From contig CAWFGB010000004.1 in assembly GCA_963815285.1 (NCBI GenBank), positions 248,001 to 312,000 of the forward strand: a DNA stretch of 64,000 nucleotides, in the 5' to 3' direction. The notes under the pieces are model-generated. The model searched no databases. It was not told the DNA's origin and was given only the letters and a program-made list of their open reading frames with translations. Position numbers and translations under genes: made by a program. Below are positions 37,158-45,992 of the stretch, piece by piece. This stretch comes from JACCSI01 sp963815285. Lineage in GTDB: Bacteria; Acidobacteriota; Vicinamibacteria; Vicinamibacterales; UBA2999. Within the stretch, counting starts at the first letter, position 1. Each line of letters begins with the position of its first letter.

Positions 37158-38146
37158 TTGGGCGGCAGCGGCAATGCGCGATCGATCGTCCTCACGGCAT
37201 CGACAATCGTCAGCGCCGACTGATAAAAGAACGCCGGGTTGATCTTGTCCGCCGTGTCAGTCGGTTTGTGGTAATCGGGATGATCCTCGACGCCGAAGTA
37301 GATGAATGGGACGCCGGCTTCATGGAATGCTGCGTGATCCGACTGTGTCGTCCAGTCGTTCTGGCCGCCACCGCTGTCGTGCCCGAACAGCACCTTGATC
37401 TTCGATCGCGACGCCACCGGCTCGAGGATCGGCTTGAGCGCCGGGGTGTGATGCGTACCCGCGATGTACAGCTCGTTCTTGTCGCCGCGGGCCACCATGT
37501 CGAAGTTGATATTGAGCGCGATGGTCCGGTTCGTCGGGACCGGCACGCTTGCGACAAAGGCGCGCGCGCCCTGCAGCCCCATCTCTTCGGCATCGAATGC
37601 AATGAAGATCGCGTCGTGCAGAAATGGCGTGCTGCGACATTGCCGGGCCAGCGCGAGCAGCATGGTAACGCCCGAGGCGTTATCGTCAGCACCGTGATAG
37701 ATCGTCGAGTCACGAACGCCCAGGTGATCGTAGTGCGCGGTGATGACGAGGGCTCCGTTATCCTTGGCCGCACGCCCGCGACAGATGCCGCCGAGGTTGA
37801 TACCCTGCATCTTCACGCCCACGGTCTTGCCGTTTGCCGGCACCTTACGATCGAACGTAAACGGCATCTCGAACGTCTTGCCGAGCGGCTCCAAGCCGGC
37901 GGCGCGAAACTGCTCTACGACAAACGCACGTGCCTTGGCGTTACCCGGCGTGCCGGTTGCCCGGCCCGCCATGTCCGGCGCCGCCAGCGTCGTCACGTGC
38001 GTCATCAATTCCTCAGCACTAAACGCAGGCGCCGCGACCGGAGATGGTGCCTGAGCCAACAGCCCAGCAGGAAGGGCAGATAACCGGACGACAAGCAGGA
38101 CAGCAAGGGCTGTGCGGGTGCGCATCGTTCTATTGTGCCCTGTCAT
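37154..38146 (-). CDS. Exported M28 family aminopeptidase
   Basis: 330 residues with signal peptide (ending LLAQA). Two-zinc M28 catalytic set: HYDHLG, GADDNASGV, the EE pair in FDAEEMGLQG, and a late His in YHKPTDTADKINP. Likely periplasmic aminopeptidase. ATG at 38146 overlaps the GGDEF gene stop (ATGA); a second ATG at 38125 starts nearer the signal peptide and is equally possible. Confidence 0.88.
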   Translation of the reverse strand: MTGHNRTMRTRTALAVLLVVRLSALPAGLLAQAPSPVAAPAFSAEELMTHVTTLAAPDMAGRATGTPGNAKARAFVVEQFRAAGLEPLGKTFEMPFTFDRKVPANGKTVGVKMQGINLGGICRGRAAKDNGALVITAHYDHLGVRDSTIYHGADDNASGVTMLLALARQCRSTPFLHDAIFIAFDAEEMGLQGARAFVASVPVPTNRTIALNINFDMVARGDKNELYIAGTHHTPALKPILEPVASRSKIKVLFGHDSGGGQNDWTTQSDHAAFHEAGVPFIYFGVEDHPDYHKPTDTADKINPAFFYQSALTIVDAVRTIDRALPLPPK

Positions 38147-38847
38147 GCCGTTACTGCCGGATGCTGCCCGGTTTTGATGCGGTACATGCTTCGATCGGCC
38201 GCCCGCAGCGCCTGGTCGGGATCACCGCCGGCGGGCAAGTCTGCGATCCCCACCGAAAACGTGAACACCGGCAACGCACCCGCGCTCTCGCTCATGCGCG
38301 ACCGCAGGTGGGCGACACGATCATCAACCGCCGAGCGATCAAGGCCGTTGGCAATCACCAGGAATTCGTCGCCGGCGAAGCGCAGGACGGTATCGCTCGG
38401 ACGGAAACAGTCGCGCAACGCACCTGCGAAGCCCTTCAGGCACTCGTCCCCGACGTGATGACCGTGAAGATCATTGATTGACTTGAAATGGTCGATGTCG
38501 AAGAACAGCAGCGTGGCGCCCGTCGGCTGCACGATCCGAAAAATCCCTGGCAGCGATCGACGATTGTCGAGGCCGGTGACCGGGTCGCGATCGGCTAGCC
38601 TGCGCAGGTCTTCCTGCGCGGCTAGCAGGCGCTCGTTCTGCGTTCGCAGCTCGTGCTGCGTGCGTCCGGCCACGGCGAGCACGCAGCCAAGTGCAATCAG
38701 CCACTCCGCGCCGGTATCGAACGACGAGTGGGCCGAGAGAAAACCCGCGGCGGTCGTGGCCATCTCGGACGAGAAGAATGGTGTCACCTGAGCGGTGTAG
38801 GCGACCGTTTCGACCAACGCCAGCATCGCACGCAGGCCGAGTTCCAT
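38143..38847 (-). CDS. Diguanylate cyclase (GGDEF domain)
   Basis: 234 residues. N-terminal hydrophobic stretches (LIALGCVLAVAG), a short coiled coil, then a GGDEF domain from ~85 (DPVTGLDNRRSLPGIF; LLFFDIDHFKSINDLHGHHVGDECL). The active loop is AGDEF, a variant usually still active. RPSD five residues before it fits the inhibitory I-site, so product feedback is expected. Makes c-di-GMP. A PilZ protein is at 51209-51916. It overlaps the M28 gene by 4 nt. Confidence 0.88.
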   Translation of the reverse strand: MELGLRAMLALVETVAYTAQVTPFFSSEMATTAAGFLSAHSSFDTGAEWLIALGCVLAVAGRTQHELRTQNERLLAAQEDLRRLADRDPVTGLDNRRSLPGIFRIVQPTGATLLFFDIDHFKSINDLHGHHVGDECLKGFAGALRDCFRPSDTVLRFAGDEFLVIANGLDRSAVDDRVAHLRSRMSESAGALPVFTFSVGIADLPAGGDPDQALRAADRSMYRIKTGQHPAVTA

Positions 38848-38924
38848 TCAGTAGCTTTCACCCGTCAGCTGTCGGGCTGAAGGCCGACCGCCCGAAAGTT
38901 CCGCACGGCGTGGCGACCGCGCGG

Positions 38925-39545
38925 CTAGAAACTCGTAATCGGGATCCCAGCTTGACACAACGGACATGCATCCGCTGAGTGGTTGGCCGGTGCCTTGTAT
39001 TCAACGAGAGCGACGTTGGGCGCGTCAAGCGTCATCGCCGCTTCCAAGCGATCCACGATCTCCACGGTGCCGATCACAGAGCCACCGGCACCCTCGACCA
39101 GGGTCGCACACTGTGCAAAGGTCTGCCCGGTATTGCGCACATCGTCCGCAAGCAGCACGCGTCGTCCGTGGATCAGACGTTGATAGAACGGGCTGAGCGT
39201 CGGATGGCCCGCTTCATCGGCACCAAATGGCGCGAACGAGTACGGCGGGTGGGTCAGTGCACGGCGTCCGTCGAGCAGGCCCGCGAGCGTGTGAGCGAGC
39301 AACGCGCCCCCGGTGACCGGACCTGCGACGATCTGGGTCTGTTCGATCATCCACGCCGGCAGAATGTCGATCAGATCCTGCGCGACGCGCCAGATGGTCG
39401 AGGGATAGCGGAACAGCTGATGCGGGTTGAGATAAAGCGCTCCATGAAAGCCGTTGCCATAATCAAAATGACCCTCCATCACGACCTCGAAACGCCGGAG
39501 ATCCTCGAAGGCGCGGGCGCGAATCTCATCGTGGCGTAGGTTCAT
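38925..39545 (-). CDS. PyrE-like phosphoribosyltransferase
   Basis: 206 residues. PRPP-binding motif RVLLADDVRNTGQTFAQC and upstream GPVTGGALLAH mark a type I phosphoribosyltransferase. The C-terminus SADACPLCQAGIPI has the same CPLC tail as the pyrE at 30326. Its ATG overlaps the pyrC stop (TGATG), so it belongs to the pyrR-pyrB-pyrC operon. It could be a second orotate phosphoribosyltransferase or act on another base; the N-terminal half is clearly different from pyrE. Confidence 0.75.
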   Translation of the reverse strand: MNLRHDEIRARAFEDLRRFEVVMEGHFDYGNGFHGALYLNPHQLFRYPSTIWRVAQDLIDILPAWMIEQTQIVAGPVTGGALLAHTLAGLLDGRRALTHPPYSFAPFGADEAGHPTLSPFYQRLIHGRRVLLADDVRNTGQTFAQCATLVEGAGGSVIGTVEIVDRLEAAMTLDAPNVALVEYKAPANHSADACPLCQAGIPITSF

Positions 39546-40864
39546 CAGCGTAGGTCCAGCGCGGCATCCGGGTTCGCATACACGACACGGCCGCCGACCA
39601 TGGTGGCCGCGACCCCGCCGCGTAGCGTCCAGCCATGAAACGGAGTGTTCTTCGATCGGCTGCGCAGCCGCGCGCGGTCGATGGTGACTGACCGATCGGG
39701 TGCGAGAACCGTGACATCGGCGGGCGCGCCCGCGGCCAGCGATCCGCCGGGAATCCGGAGGATGCGTGCCGGGTTGACCGACATCAACTCGATGAGACGC
39801 CCGAGTGGGATGAGGCCGCTATGCACCAGTCGATCGAGCGCCAGCGGCACCGCGGTTTCGAGGCCGACGATGCCGAATGGCGCGCGGTCGAACTCGACAT
39901 TCTTCTCGTCGTAGTGATGCGGGGCGTGATCGGTGGCAATGACGTCAACGCTGCCATCGGCGATGCCGGCCAGCATCGCGTCCCGATCGCGGGCCTCGCG
40001 CAGCGGCGGGTTCATCTTGGTGTTCGTATCATAGGGAACCGGTTCGGCCAGCACGTCGTCAGTCAGCGTGAAGTGATGCGGCGCCACCTCGCAGGTCACC
40101 TTCACTCCACGAGCCTTGCCGTGACGCACGGTCTCGAGCGTCGTCCAGGCGCTCATATGAGCGATGTGGACGCGGCCTCCAGTCATCTCGGCAAGAAGGA
40201 TGTCCCGTGCGGCGGTGATGGCTTCGGCAGCTCCGGGAATGCCCCGCAATCCAAGCTCCGCCGCGCGCGGGCCCTCGTGAGCACAACCATCGCCCTTGAG
40301 TGTCGGGTCCTCGCAGTGCTCGATGAGCGGCATGTCGAACATTCCAGCGTATTCGAGCGCCCGTCGCGCCAGCAGCGCCGTGGCCACGGGAAGGCCGTCG
40401 TCGGTGATTGCGACACATCCGGCCGCGCGCAACTCAGCGATGTCGGCAAGGTGCTCCCCCTTCTGCCCACGTGAGACGGCGCCAATGGGGTAAACGCGGG
40501 CGAGCCCGGCTTCCGCCGCACGGCGCAGGATCAACTCGGTGACTCCCGCGTTGTCGTTGACGGGGCTCGTGTTCGGCATGCACGCGACCGCGGTGAACCC
40601 GCCGGCCACAGCCGAGAGCGTGCCACTGGCCACCGTTTCCTTGTGCTCCTGACCGGGCTCACGGAGGTGCACGTGCATGTCGATGAGACCAGGGACGACG
40701 ACCAGGCCTGCGGGGACCTCGATGATCTGCCCGCCGTCGGCGAGCGATGCCGGCAAGTCACGCCCCACCTGTCCGATCCGCTCGCCGTCGATGAACACGT
40801 CGTAGATGCCATCGAGGCCGTTTACCGGATCGACGACTCTCCCGCCCTTAAGCAAGCGCTTCAT
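39545..40864 (-). CDS. pyrC: Dihydroorotase (type I)
   Basis: Zinc amidohydrolase closing carbamoyl aspartate to dihydroorotate. 439 residues. Zinc ligands are in LIDMHVHLREPGQEHKET, later AHMSA and HHFTL, and the catalytic Asp in ATDHAPHH. It starts inside pyrB (17-nt overlap) and its stop overlaps the PRTase start. Confidence 0.94.
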   Translation of the reverse strand: MKRLLKGGRVVDPVNGLDGIYDVFIDGERIGQVGRDLPASLADGGQIIEVPAGLVVVPGLIDMHVHLREPGQEHKETVASGTLSAVAGGFTAVACMPNTSPVNDNAGVTELILRRAAEAGLARVYPIGAVSRGQKGEHLADIAELRAAGCVAITDDGLPVATALLARRALEYAGMFDMPLIEHCEDPTLKGDGCAHEGPRAAELGLRGIPGAAEAITAARDILLAEMTGGRVHIAHMSAWTTLETVRHGKARGVKVTCEVAPHHFTLTDDVLAEPVPYDTNTKMNPPLREARDRDAMLAGIADGSVDVIATDHAPHHYDEKNVEFDRAPFGIVGLETAVPLALDRLVHSGLIPLGRLIELMSVNPARILRIPGGSLAAGAPADVTVLAPDRSVTIDRARLRSRSKNTPFHGWTLRGGVAATMVGGRVVYANPDAALDLR

Positions 40865-41819
40865 GTTCCGCTCCTCCCGCGAGCAGGTAGAGCACCGCCA
40901 TGCGCACGGCCACTCCGTTGGCGACTTGATCGAGAATCACCGAAAACGGCCCGTCGGCCACTTCAGAGGCGATCTCCACTCCGCGGTTCATTGGACCGGG
41001 GTGCATGATGATCACATCCGGCTTGGCGCGAGCGACGCGCGCCTCGGTCATGCCGAACGTGGTGAAGTACTCACGCAGCGAGGGAAAGAACCCCCCTTCC
41101 ATACGTTCGAGCTGGATACGCAACATCATGATGACGTCAGCGTCCTGCACAGCGCGGTTCACGTCGGTGGTGACATGCACCCCCAGGCGATCGAGCCCGG
41201 GGGGGATGAGCGTGGCCGGTCCGCAGACCCAGACCTCGGCGCCCAGGCGCGTCAGCAGCAACAGGTTCGATCGCAACACGCGGCTGTGCAGCAGATCGCC
41301 GAAGATGGCGACCTTGAGCCCTGCGATGCGGCCCTTGCGTTCACGGATGGTAAACGCGTCGAGCAATGCCTGGGTCGGATGCTCGTGCATACCATCGCCG
41401 GCGTTGATGATTCCCGCGCGGCAGATGCGCGACAACAGGTGACAGGCGCCGGAGGAGCTGTGGCGCAACACAATCATGCTCGGCGCCATGGCCTCGATGT
41501 TCATGGCGGTATCGACCAGCGTCTCCCCTTTGACCACGCTGGATGTTCCGATGGCGACGTTGAGGGTGTCCGCGCTCAGCCGCTTTTCCGCGATCTCGAA
41601 CGAGGTCCGCGTGCGCGTGCTCGGCTCGAAAAAGAGGTTGACCACGGTGCGGCCGCGGAGGGTCGGGACCTTCTTGATCGCACGTTGGCCGACCTCCTTC
41701 ATCGCCTCGGCGGTGTCGAGGACGAGCACAATCTCCTCGGACGAGAGGTCCGCGATGCCAAGCAGGTCCTTCTTCCGAAGCGCGGTGAGCGGCCGGGTGT
41801 CGTGTTGAACAGCGTCCAT
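40848..41819 (-). CDS. pyrB: Aspartate carbamoyltransferase catalytic subunit
   Basis: Condenses carbamoyl phosphate and aspartate. ATG at 41819 gives 323 residues. Carbamoyl phosphate site FFEPSTRTRTSFEIAEKRL, then HEHPTQALLDAFTI and IIMHPGPMNRGVE. No pyrI regulatory subunit is present; the pyrR-pyrB-pyrC order suggests control by PyrR. The start is 4 nt after pyrR. Confidence 0.95.
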   Translation of the reverse strand: MDAVQHDTRPLTALRKKDLLGIADLSSEEIVLVLDTAEAMKEVGQRAIKKVPTLRGRTVVNLFFEPSTRTRTSFEIAEKRLSADTLNVAIGTSSVVKGETLVDTAMNIEAMAPSMIVLRHSSSGACHLLSRICRAGIINAGDGMHEHPTQALLDAFTIRERKGRIAGLKVAIFGDLLHSRVLRSNLLLLTRLGAEVWVCGPATLIPPGLDRLGVHVTTDVNRAVQDADVIMMLRIQLERMEGGFFPSLREYFTTFGMTEARVARAKPDVIIMHPGPMNRGVEIASEVADGPFSVILDQVANGVAVRMAVLYLLAGGAEHEALA

Positions 41820-41823
41820 CAGC

Positions 41824-42360
41824 TCACTCCTCTCGCTGCACGAGCACTTCGTCGGCGCCGTCGATCTCCTGGAGGCGGACCTGGACGCTTTCGTGACGCG
41901 CTGTGGGGATGTTCTTGCCGACGTAGTCAGCCTTGATCGGCAGCTCACGATGCCCGCGATCGACCAGGACGACGAGCTGGATCGCCTTGGGCCGGCCGAA
42001 ATCGACGAGCGCGTCGAGCGCCGCCCGCGTGGTGCGGCCCGTGTAGAGCACGTCGTCCACCAGGATGATGACGCGGTCATCAATCGAAAAGGGAATCTCC
42101 GTGCGCCGGACCAAGGGCTGCGGCCCCACCTGATGGCGCATCAGATCGTCGCGATAGAGCGTGATGTCGAGTGCACCAGTGCCGACGTCATCGCCGCTGA
42201 TCTCCTTGAGTGCGCGAGCGAGGCGCCGCGCCAGCGGCACGCCGCGGCTGCGCACCCCGACGAGGGCCACCTGATCGACACCGCGATTTCGTTCGACGAT
42301 TTCGTGAGCAATGCGCGTCAGCGCGCGTGAGATGCGATCCGCATCCATGACTATCGGCAT
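41824..42360 (-). CDS. pyrR: PyrR bifunctional regulator / uracil phosphoribosyltransferase
   Basis: 178 residues. UMP-responsive RNA-binding regulator of pyr operons, with weak uracil phosphoribosyltransferase activity. PRPP motif VIILVDDVLYTGRTTRAALDAL, plus VGVRSRGVPLARRL and LVDRGHRELPIKADYVGK. GAGG lies 7 nt before the ATG at 42360. The leader contains a hairpin with a PyrR-loop-like sequence and a small overlapping reading frame. Confidence 0.95.
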   Translation of the reverse strand: MPIVMDADRISRALTRIAHEIVERNRGVDQVALVGVRSRGVPLARRLARALKEISGDDVGTGALDITLYRDDLMRHQVGPQPLVRRTEIPFSIDDRVIILVDDVLYTGRTTRAALDALVDFGRPKAIQLVVLVDRGHRELPIKADYVGKNIPTARHESVQVRLQEIDGADEVLVQREE

Positions 42361-42386
42361 GGGCGGACCTCGTAGCAGGTCAGCAT
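42351..42386 (-). CDS. Possible 11-residue leader peptide overlapping pyrR start
   Basis: ATG at 42386 with GAGG 6 nt upstream encodes MLTCYEVRPCR and stops (TAG) inside the first codons of pyrR in another frame. Termination of this frame across the pyrR start would allow translational coupling. Coding status is unproven. Confidence 0.4.
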   Translation of the reverse strand: MLTCYEVRPCR

Positions 42387-42398
42387 GGATACCTCTTC

Positions 42399-42440
42399 GC
42401 GAACTCTCAGGTTCGCAGTTAAAGAGACTGAAGGAGTATA
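42399..42440 (-). promoter_or_regulatory. pyrR leader: -10 box and PyrR-binding-like hairpin
   Basis: On the minus strand TATACT (42435-42440) is followed by a leader whose hairpin GCGAAC-CTGAGA-GTTCGC (42399-42416) contains AACCTGAGAGTT. The known PyrR-binding loop consensus ARUCCNGNGAGGYU has the core CCNGNGAG, matched here by CCTGAGAG. No terminator follows, so control would be at translation. Confidence 0.5.
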
Positions 42441-42450
42441 CCGCACCCGG

Positions 42451-44205
42451 TCAACGACCGTAGGACGGAATGAACGTGACCGGGCGTGAGGCGGTGAAGG
42501 ACGACTGGAAGAGATCGGTCCGCGCGAAGCCGTCCATGTCGCGGGCGACGGCAAGGCCGAGGTAATACAGCACCGTCGGCGTCAGGTCGACGAGCGATGC
42601 GCGCTCGGGATGCCCGGGTGCGACGTGACTGCCGTAGGCCAACAGGAAACCGTCCGGTGCGCGCTCGTGGGTGCCGCTGATCCGGGGATTGCCGACGAGC
42701 TGTTCGAGTACCCGTTTGCCGGGGCTGAGCGGCTCCATGCCAAAGGCGGAGACCACGAGCAGCAGGTCGCCTCGCTGCAATGACTCGAGCGTGCTGCCCA
42801 CCACCGCGTCGACAAAACCGTAGTAGTCGTCCAGCACGCGGCCATACTGGCGGCGTTCGGCCTCGGACACGTCGCCAAAGGCTGAGGGGTTGGCATAGCG
42901 AAAGAAGTAGTGGCTGACCGCGTCGAGGCCCGGAAAGCGGACGGCGGTGAAGCGTGTCGCCATGGCGTGTTGCATCGCGCGCGCGATCTGCAGGTGTGCG
43001 CGGTCGCCCGCAATCGGTGCCGGATCCGGCCGCGTGTGAGCGTCTTGGGGCGTCTCGTCAATCGACGCCAGCACAGTCTCAGGGTCCGGGGTGGAGGGTT
43101 GATCGAGCGCCGCGCGGACTTCCAGGAACAACGAGGGCGGCGACACTCCACTTCCCGCCTCCAGGCCGCCGACTGCATTGGCCATCCGGTGGAAGTCGTC
43201 GCTGACGACGAACCCATGAATGGCGGATACCGGGTGCGACAGCGGAAATCCGATAACGCCCACAGAGATCCCCGCATCACTCAGAACGCTCCAGACTGGA
43301 CGCGCGAGCAGCGACTGCGCCGTGTGCGGCTCCTCGTTCAGGAAACCGAACCGCACCAGCGCCTGCGAAAAGCAGTAATCGGGCAGCAGTTCGAGCGCCG
43401 ACCCAGCCGTCCGCACGCGATAGCGGGCCGAGGCGCGGATACCGTTCGCGCCCGGCTGCTTGCCGGTGGCGGCGGCGCTCCACACCGGTTCCGCCTGCGT
43501 GGGCTTGAGAGTGGCGAGGTGCAGCACGGCGCCCGCGTCGAAGATTCGCCCAAGATTGGGCAGGCGGCCTTCGGCGACCGCCGGTGAAATGATGTCGAGT
43601 GTGGCCCCGTCGAAGGCCAGCAGGATGACGCGGCCTTCGGACGGCGTCGCTCCTGGTGCCGGCGACACCAGCGAAGGCGAATCGACGTGGTGCGGGACCG
43701 CCCGTCCGCGTGCGCCGAGCGGCGCCGCAATCGAGATCGCCATCATCGCCGTCAACACAATCGCGCTGGCGCGACCGCCCCGTCTGCCGATGTGAGCCAG
43801 CCCAATCAGAAGAAAGACCACGGCGGACGTGGACAACGTCACAGCACCTGCCGTCATTCGCCTGACCGTCTGAGACTCGAGCACGGGGGAGTAATCTCCC
43901 AAGTTGAGCCACATGATGATGGCCGCTGCACCCGCGGCCAGCGTGCAGAGCCACGACAGCAGACGCACGCTCAACCACCCGGGCGACAGCACCTCCGTCG
44001 TGGTCAGCTGGCGCAACACGATGAGCACGTAGAACACGGCCGCCAGGTTGACACCGTACGCAAGTCCCATGACCAGCGCCAGCGGAACCACGTCATCGAT
44101 CGTCAGGGGAAAAGCGGGATTCAGGTGCAGGACGAGAATCGTCAAGTACGCGGACGCCACCGTTCCGGCAATGACCGAGTTCGACAGCATCCGCAGGAAG
44201 CGCAC
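42451..44205 (-). CDS. Membrane-anchored type I phosphodiesterase/alkaline phosphatase family protein
   Basis: 584 residues from GTG at 44205 (TATCCT 6 nt upstream); ATG at 44190 is the alternative. Four to five transmembrane helices occupy the first ~190 residues. A phosphodiesterase/nucleotide pyrophosphatase domain follows: VILLAFDGATLDIISPAVAEG, then LPNLGRIFDAGA with the nucleophile region TQAEPVWSAAATGKQPGANGI, and later LVVSAFGMEP. The catalytic domain is probably periplasmic. Substrate unknown. Divergent from pyrK. Confidence 0.8.
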   Translation of the reverse strand: MRFLRMLSNSVIAGTVASAYLTILVLHLNPAFPLTIDDVVPLALVMGLAYGVNLAAVFYVLIVLRQLTTTEVLSPGWLSVRLLSWLCTLAAGAAAIIMWLNLGDYSPVLESQTVRRMTAGAVTLSTSAVVFLLIGLAHIGRRGGRASAIVLTAMMAISIAAPLGARGRAVPHHVDSPSLVSPAPGATPSEGRVILLAFDGATLDIISPAVAEGRLPNLGRIFDAGAVLHLATLKPTQAEPVWSAAATGKQPGANGIRASARYRVRTAGSALELLPDYCFSQALVRFGFLNEEPHTAQSLLARPVWSVLSDAGISVGVIGFPLSHPVSAIHGFVVSDDFHRMANAVGGLEAGSGVSPPSLFLEVRAALDQPSTPDPETVLASIDETPQDAHTRPDPAPIAGDRAHLQIARAMQHAMATRFTAVRFPGLDAVSHYFFRYANPSAFGDVSEAERRQYGRVLDDYYGFVDAVVGSTLESLQRGDLLLVVSAFGMEPLSPGKRVLEQLVGNPRISGTHERAPDGFLLAYGSHVAPGHPERASLVDLTPTVLYYLGLAVARDMDGFARTDLFQSSFTASRPVTFIPSYGR

Positions 44206-44247
44206 TACGTCAGGATATGCGAACCACGGACCCGTTATACTCAGCTG
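44206..44247. promoter_or_regulatory. Divergent leaderless promoters of the phosphodiesterase gene and pyrK
   Basis: TATCCT (complement of 44212-44217) lies 6 nt before the minus GTG at 44205. TATACT (44236-44241) lies 6 nt before the plus ATG at 44248. Only 42 bases separate the two genes, and neither has an SD. Confidence 0.55.
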
Positions 44248-45060
44248 ATGCCGATCGACGTGAACGCGGCCGTGATCAGCAACGTTCGACTCTCGGACGA
44301 CTACAACGTGCTGTCCCTGGCGGCGCCGGAGATTGGTGAGCAGACCAGGCCTGGCCAATTCGTGATGGTCAAGGCCGGGCCGATGATCGACTCCATCCTC
44401 AGGCGGCCGTTCTCGGTCTTTGAAGTCCTCCGCGGCGATGGCCGCGTCACCGGCATCAGCATCCTCAACAAACGCGCGGGCCGAAACACACGTGCGCTGT
44501 ACGAGCTCGAGCCCGGCGCCCGTGTCTCATGCCTCGGACCCCTCGGGCAGCCCTTCACCACTCCTCCGTCAGGCCGCCGTGCCTGGCTGGTCGCCGGTGG
44601 CGTCGGCCTGGCGCCATTTGCCACGTTGGCCGAGGCGCTCGCAGCCAGCGGCGCGGCAACCACACTCTTTTATGGCGCGCGCAGCGCGCGCGAGCTGTTC
44701 TATCTCGAGTTCTTCGAACGACTCGGCGTCGGCCTCGTGCTGACCACGGAAGACGGCAGTCGCGGGATCCGCGGGCGCGTGACGGGTCCCCTCGAGCAAC
44801 AGCTGGCAGCGCTCGCTCAACCAGAGACCGTGACGGTGTACGCGTGCGGGCCCGAGCCGATGCTCGCCGCAGTGGCCAGGTTGGCGGCAGGCCATGGGCA
44901 GCCGAGCCAGGTGTCAGTCGAACGCGTGATGGGGTGCGGCCTCGGCGGCTGTTACAGCTGCGTGGTTCCCCTGCGCCAGCAACAGAGCTCCCACTACGTC
45001 CGCGCGTGCATTGGCGGCCCCGTCTTCAACGGTGCCGACGTCGCGTGGGAGAGATGCTGA
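44248..45060 (+). CDS. pyrK: Dihydroorotate dehydrogenase electron-transfer subunit
   Basis: FAD and [2Fe-2S] subunit that passes electrons from PyrD to NAD. 270 residues. FAD domain RRPFSVFEV, NAD region VAGGVGLAPFATLAEAL and YACGPEPML, and the cluster cysteines in MGCGLGGCYSCVV plus a fourth in VRACIGG. TATACT 6 nt upstream implies a leaderless mRNA. Its stop overlaps the pyrD start. Confidence 0.93.
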   Translation: MPIDVNAAVISNVRLSDDYNVLSLAAPEIGEQTRPGQFVMVKAGPMIDSILRRPFSVFEVLRGDGRVTGISILNKRAGRNTRALYELEPGARVSCLGPLGQPFTTPPSGRRAWLVAGGVGLAPFATLAEALAASGAATTLFYGARSARELFYLEFFERLGVGLVLTTEDGSRGIRGRVTGPLEQQLAALAQPETVTVYACGPEPMLAAVARLAAGHGQPSQVSVERVMGCGLGGCYSCVVPLRQQQSSHYVRACIGGPVFNGADVAWERC

Positions 45061-45992
45061 TGGATCTGCGGGTTCGCATCGGATCGCTCGAGCTCCCCAA
45101 CCCGATCATCGCGGCCAGCGGCTGCTTCGGTTACGGACTCGAATACGAGGACGTCGTCGATCTGTCTTCGCTCGGCGGCGTGGCAGTCAAGGGCCTGTTC
45201 TTGAAGGAACGAGAAGGCCACGCGCCACCCCGGATTGCCGAAACGCCGGCGGGCATGTTGAACGCCATCGGCCTGCAAGGCATTGGCGTCCACCGTTTCG
45301 TTCGTGAGAAGCTGCCGCTCCTGCGTAAGCTCGGCGCCCGCACCATCGTGAATATCTGCGGCACCACGCTCGACGAGTACGCCGAGGTGGCGCGTGTGTT
45401 GTCGGATCACGAGGGCATCGCCGCGCTCGAACTGAACATCTCGTGTCCCAACATCAAGGAAGGCGGCATTCAGTTCGGCTGCAGCCTGGCCGGCACGGCC
45501 GATGTGACGAGCGCGGTCCGCAAGGTCACCGCTTTGCCGATAATCCCGAAGCTGACGCCGAACGTGACCGACGTCGCGTCGTTTGCCCGGGCGGCCGAAG
45601 AGGCCGGCGCCGACGCCGTGTCGCTCGTCAACACCTTCCTCGCGATGTCGATCGACGTCGAAACCAGGCGGCCGAAGATCTCCAACATGCTTGGCGGGCT
45701 GAGCGGCCCGGCCATCCGCCCGATTGCCGTACGCATGGTCTGGGAGTGCTTCCACACCGTGAAGATCCCCGTCATTGGCATGGGTGGCATTGTCGAGGCG
45801 GCCGATGCCGTTGAATTCATGCTGGCAGGGTCAACCGCCGTGCAGATCGGCACTGCCAATTTCGCCGACCCGTTCGTCTGGACCAGGGTGCTCGATGGGC
45901 TGAAGGATTACCTGCGCCGGCACCACGTGGCGCGCGTCACCGACCTCGTCGGACAGATCGACACATCGTCGCGCACGGAAGTCCACGCGTGA
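45060..45992 (+). CDS. pyrD: Dihydroorotate dehydrogenase, class 1B catalytic subunit
   Basis: FMN enzyme oxidizing dihydroorotate to orotate with PyrK. About 310 residues starting MDLRVRIGSLELPNPIIAASG. The catalytic Cys is in LELNISCPNIKEGG, and FMN/phosphate loops are VIGMGGIVEAADAVEFMLAG and AVQIGT. ATG at 45060 shares one base with the pyrK stop; an in-frame ATG at 45054 is possible. It overlaps pyrF by 4 nt. Confidence 0.95.
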   Translation: MDLRVRIGSLELPNPIIAASGCFGYGLEYEDVVDLSSLGGVAVKGLFLKEREGHAPPRIAETPAGMLNAIGLQGIGVHRFVREKLPLLRKLGARTIVNICGTTLDEYAEVARVLSDHEGIAALELNISCPNIKEGGIQFGCSLAGTADVTSAVRKVTALPIIPKLTPNVTDVASFARAAEEAGADAVSLVNTFLAMSIDVETRRPKISNMLGGLSGPAIRPIAVRMVWECFHTVKIPVIGMGGIVEAADAVEFMLAGSTAVQIGTANFADPFVWTRVLDGLKDYLRRHHVARVTDLVGQIDTSSRTEVHA

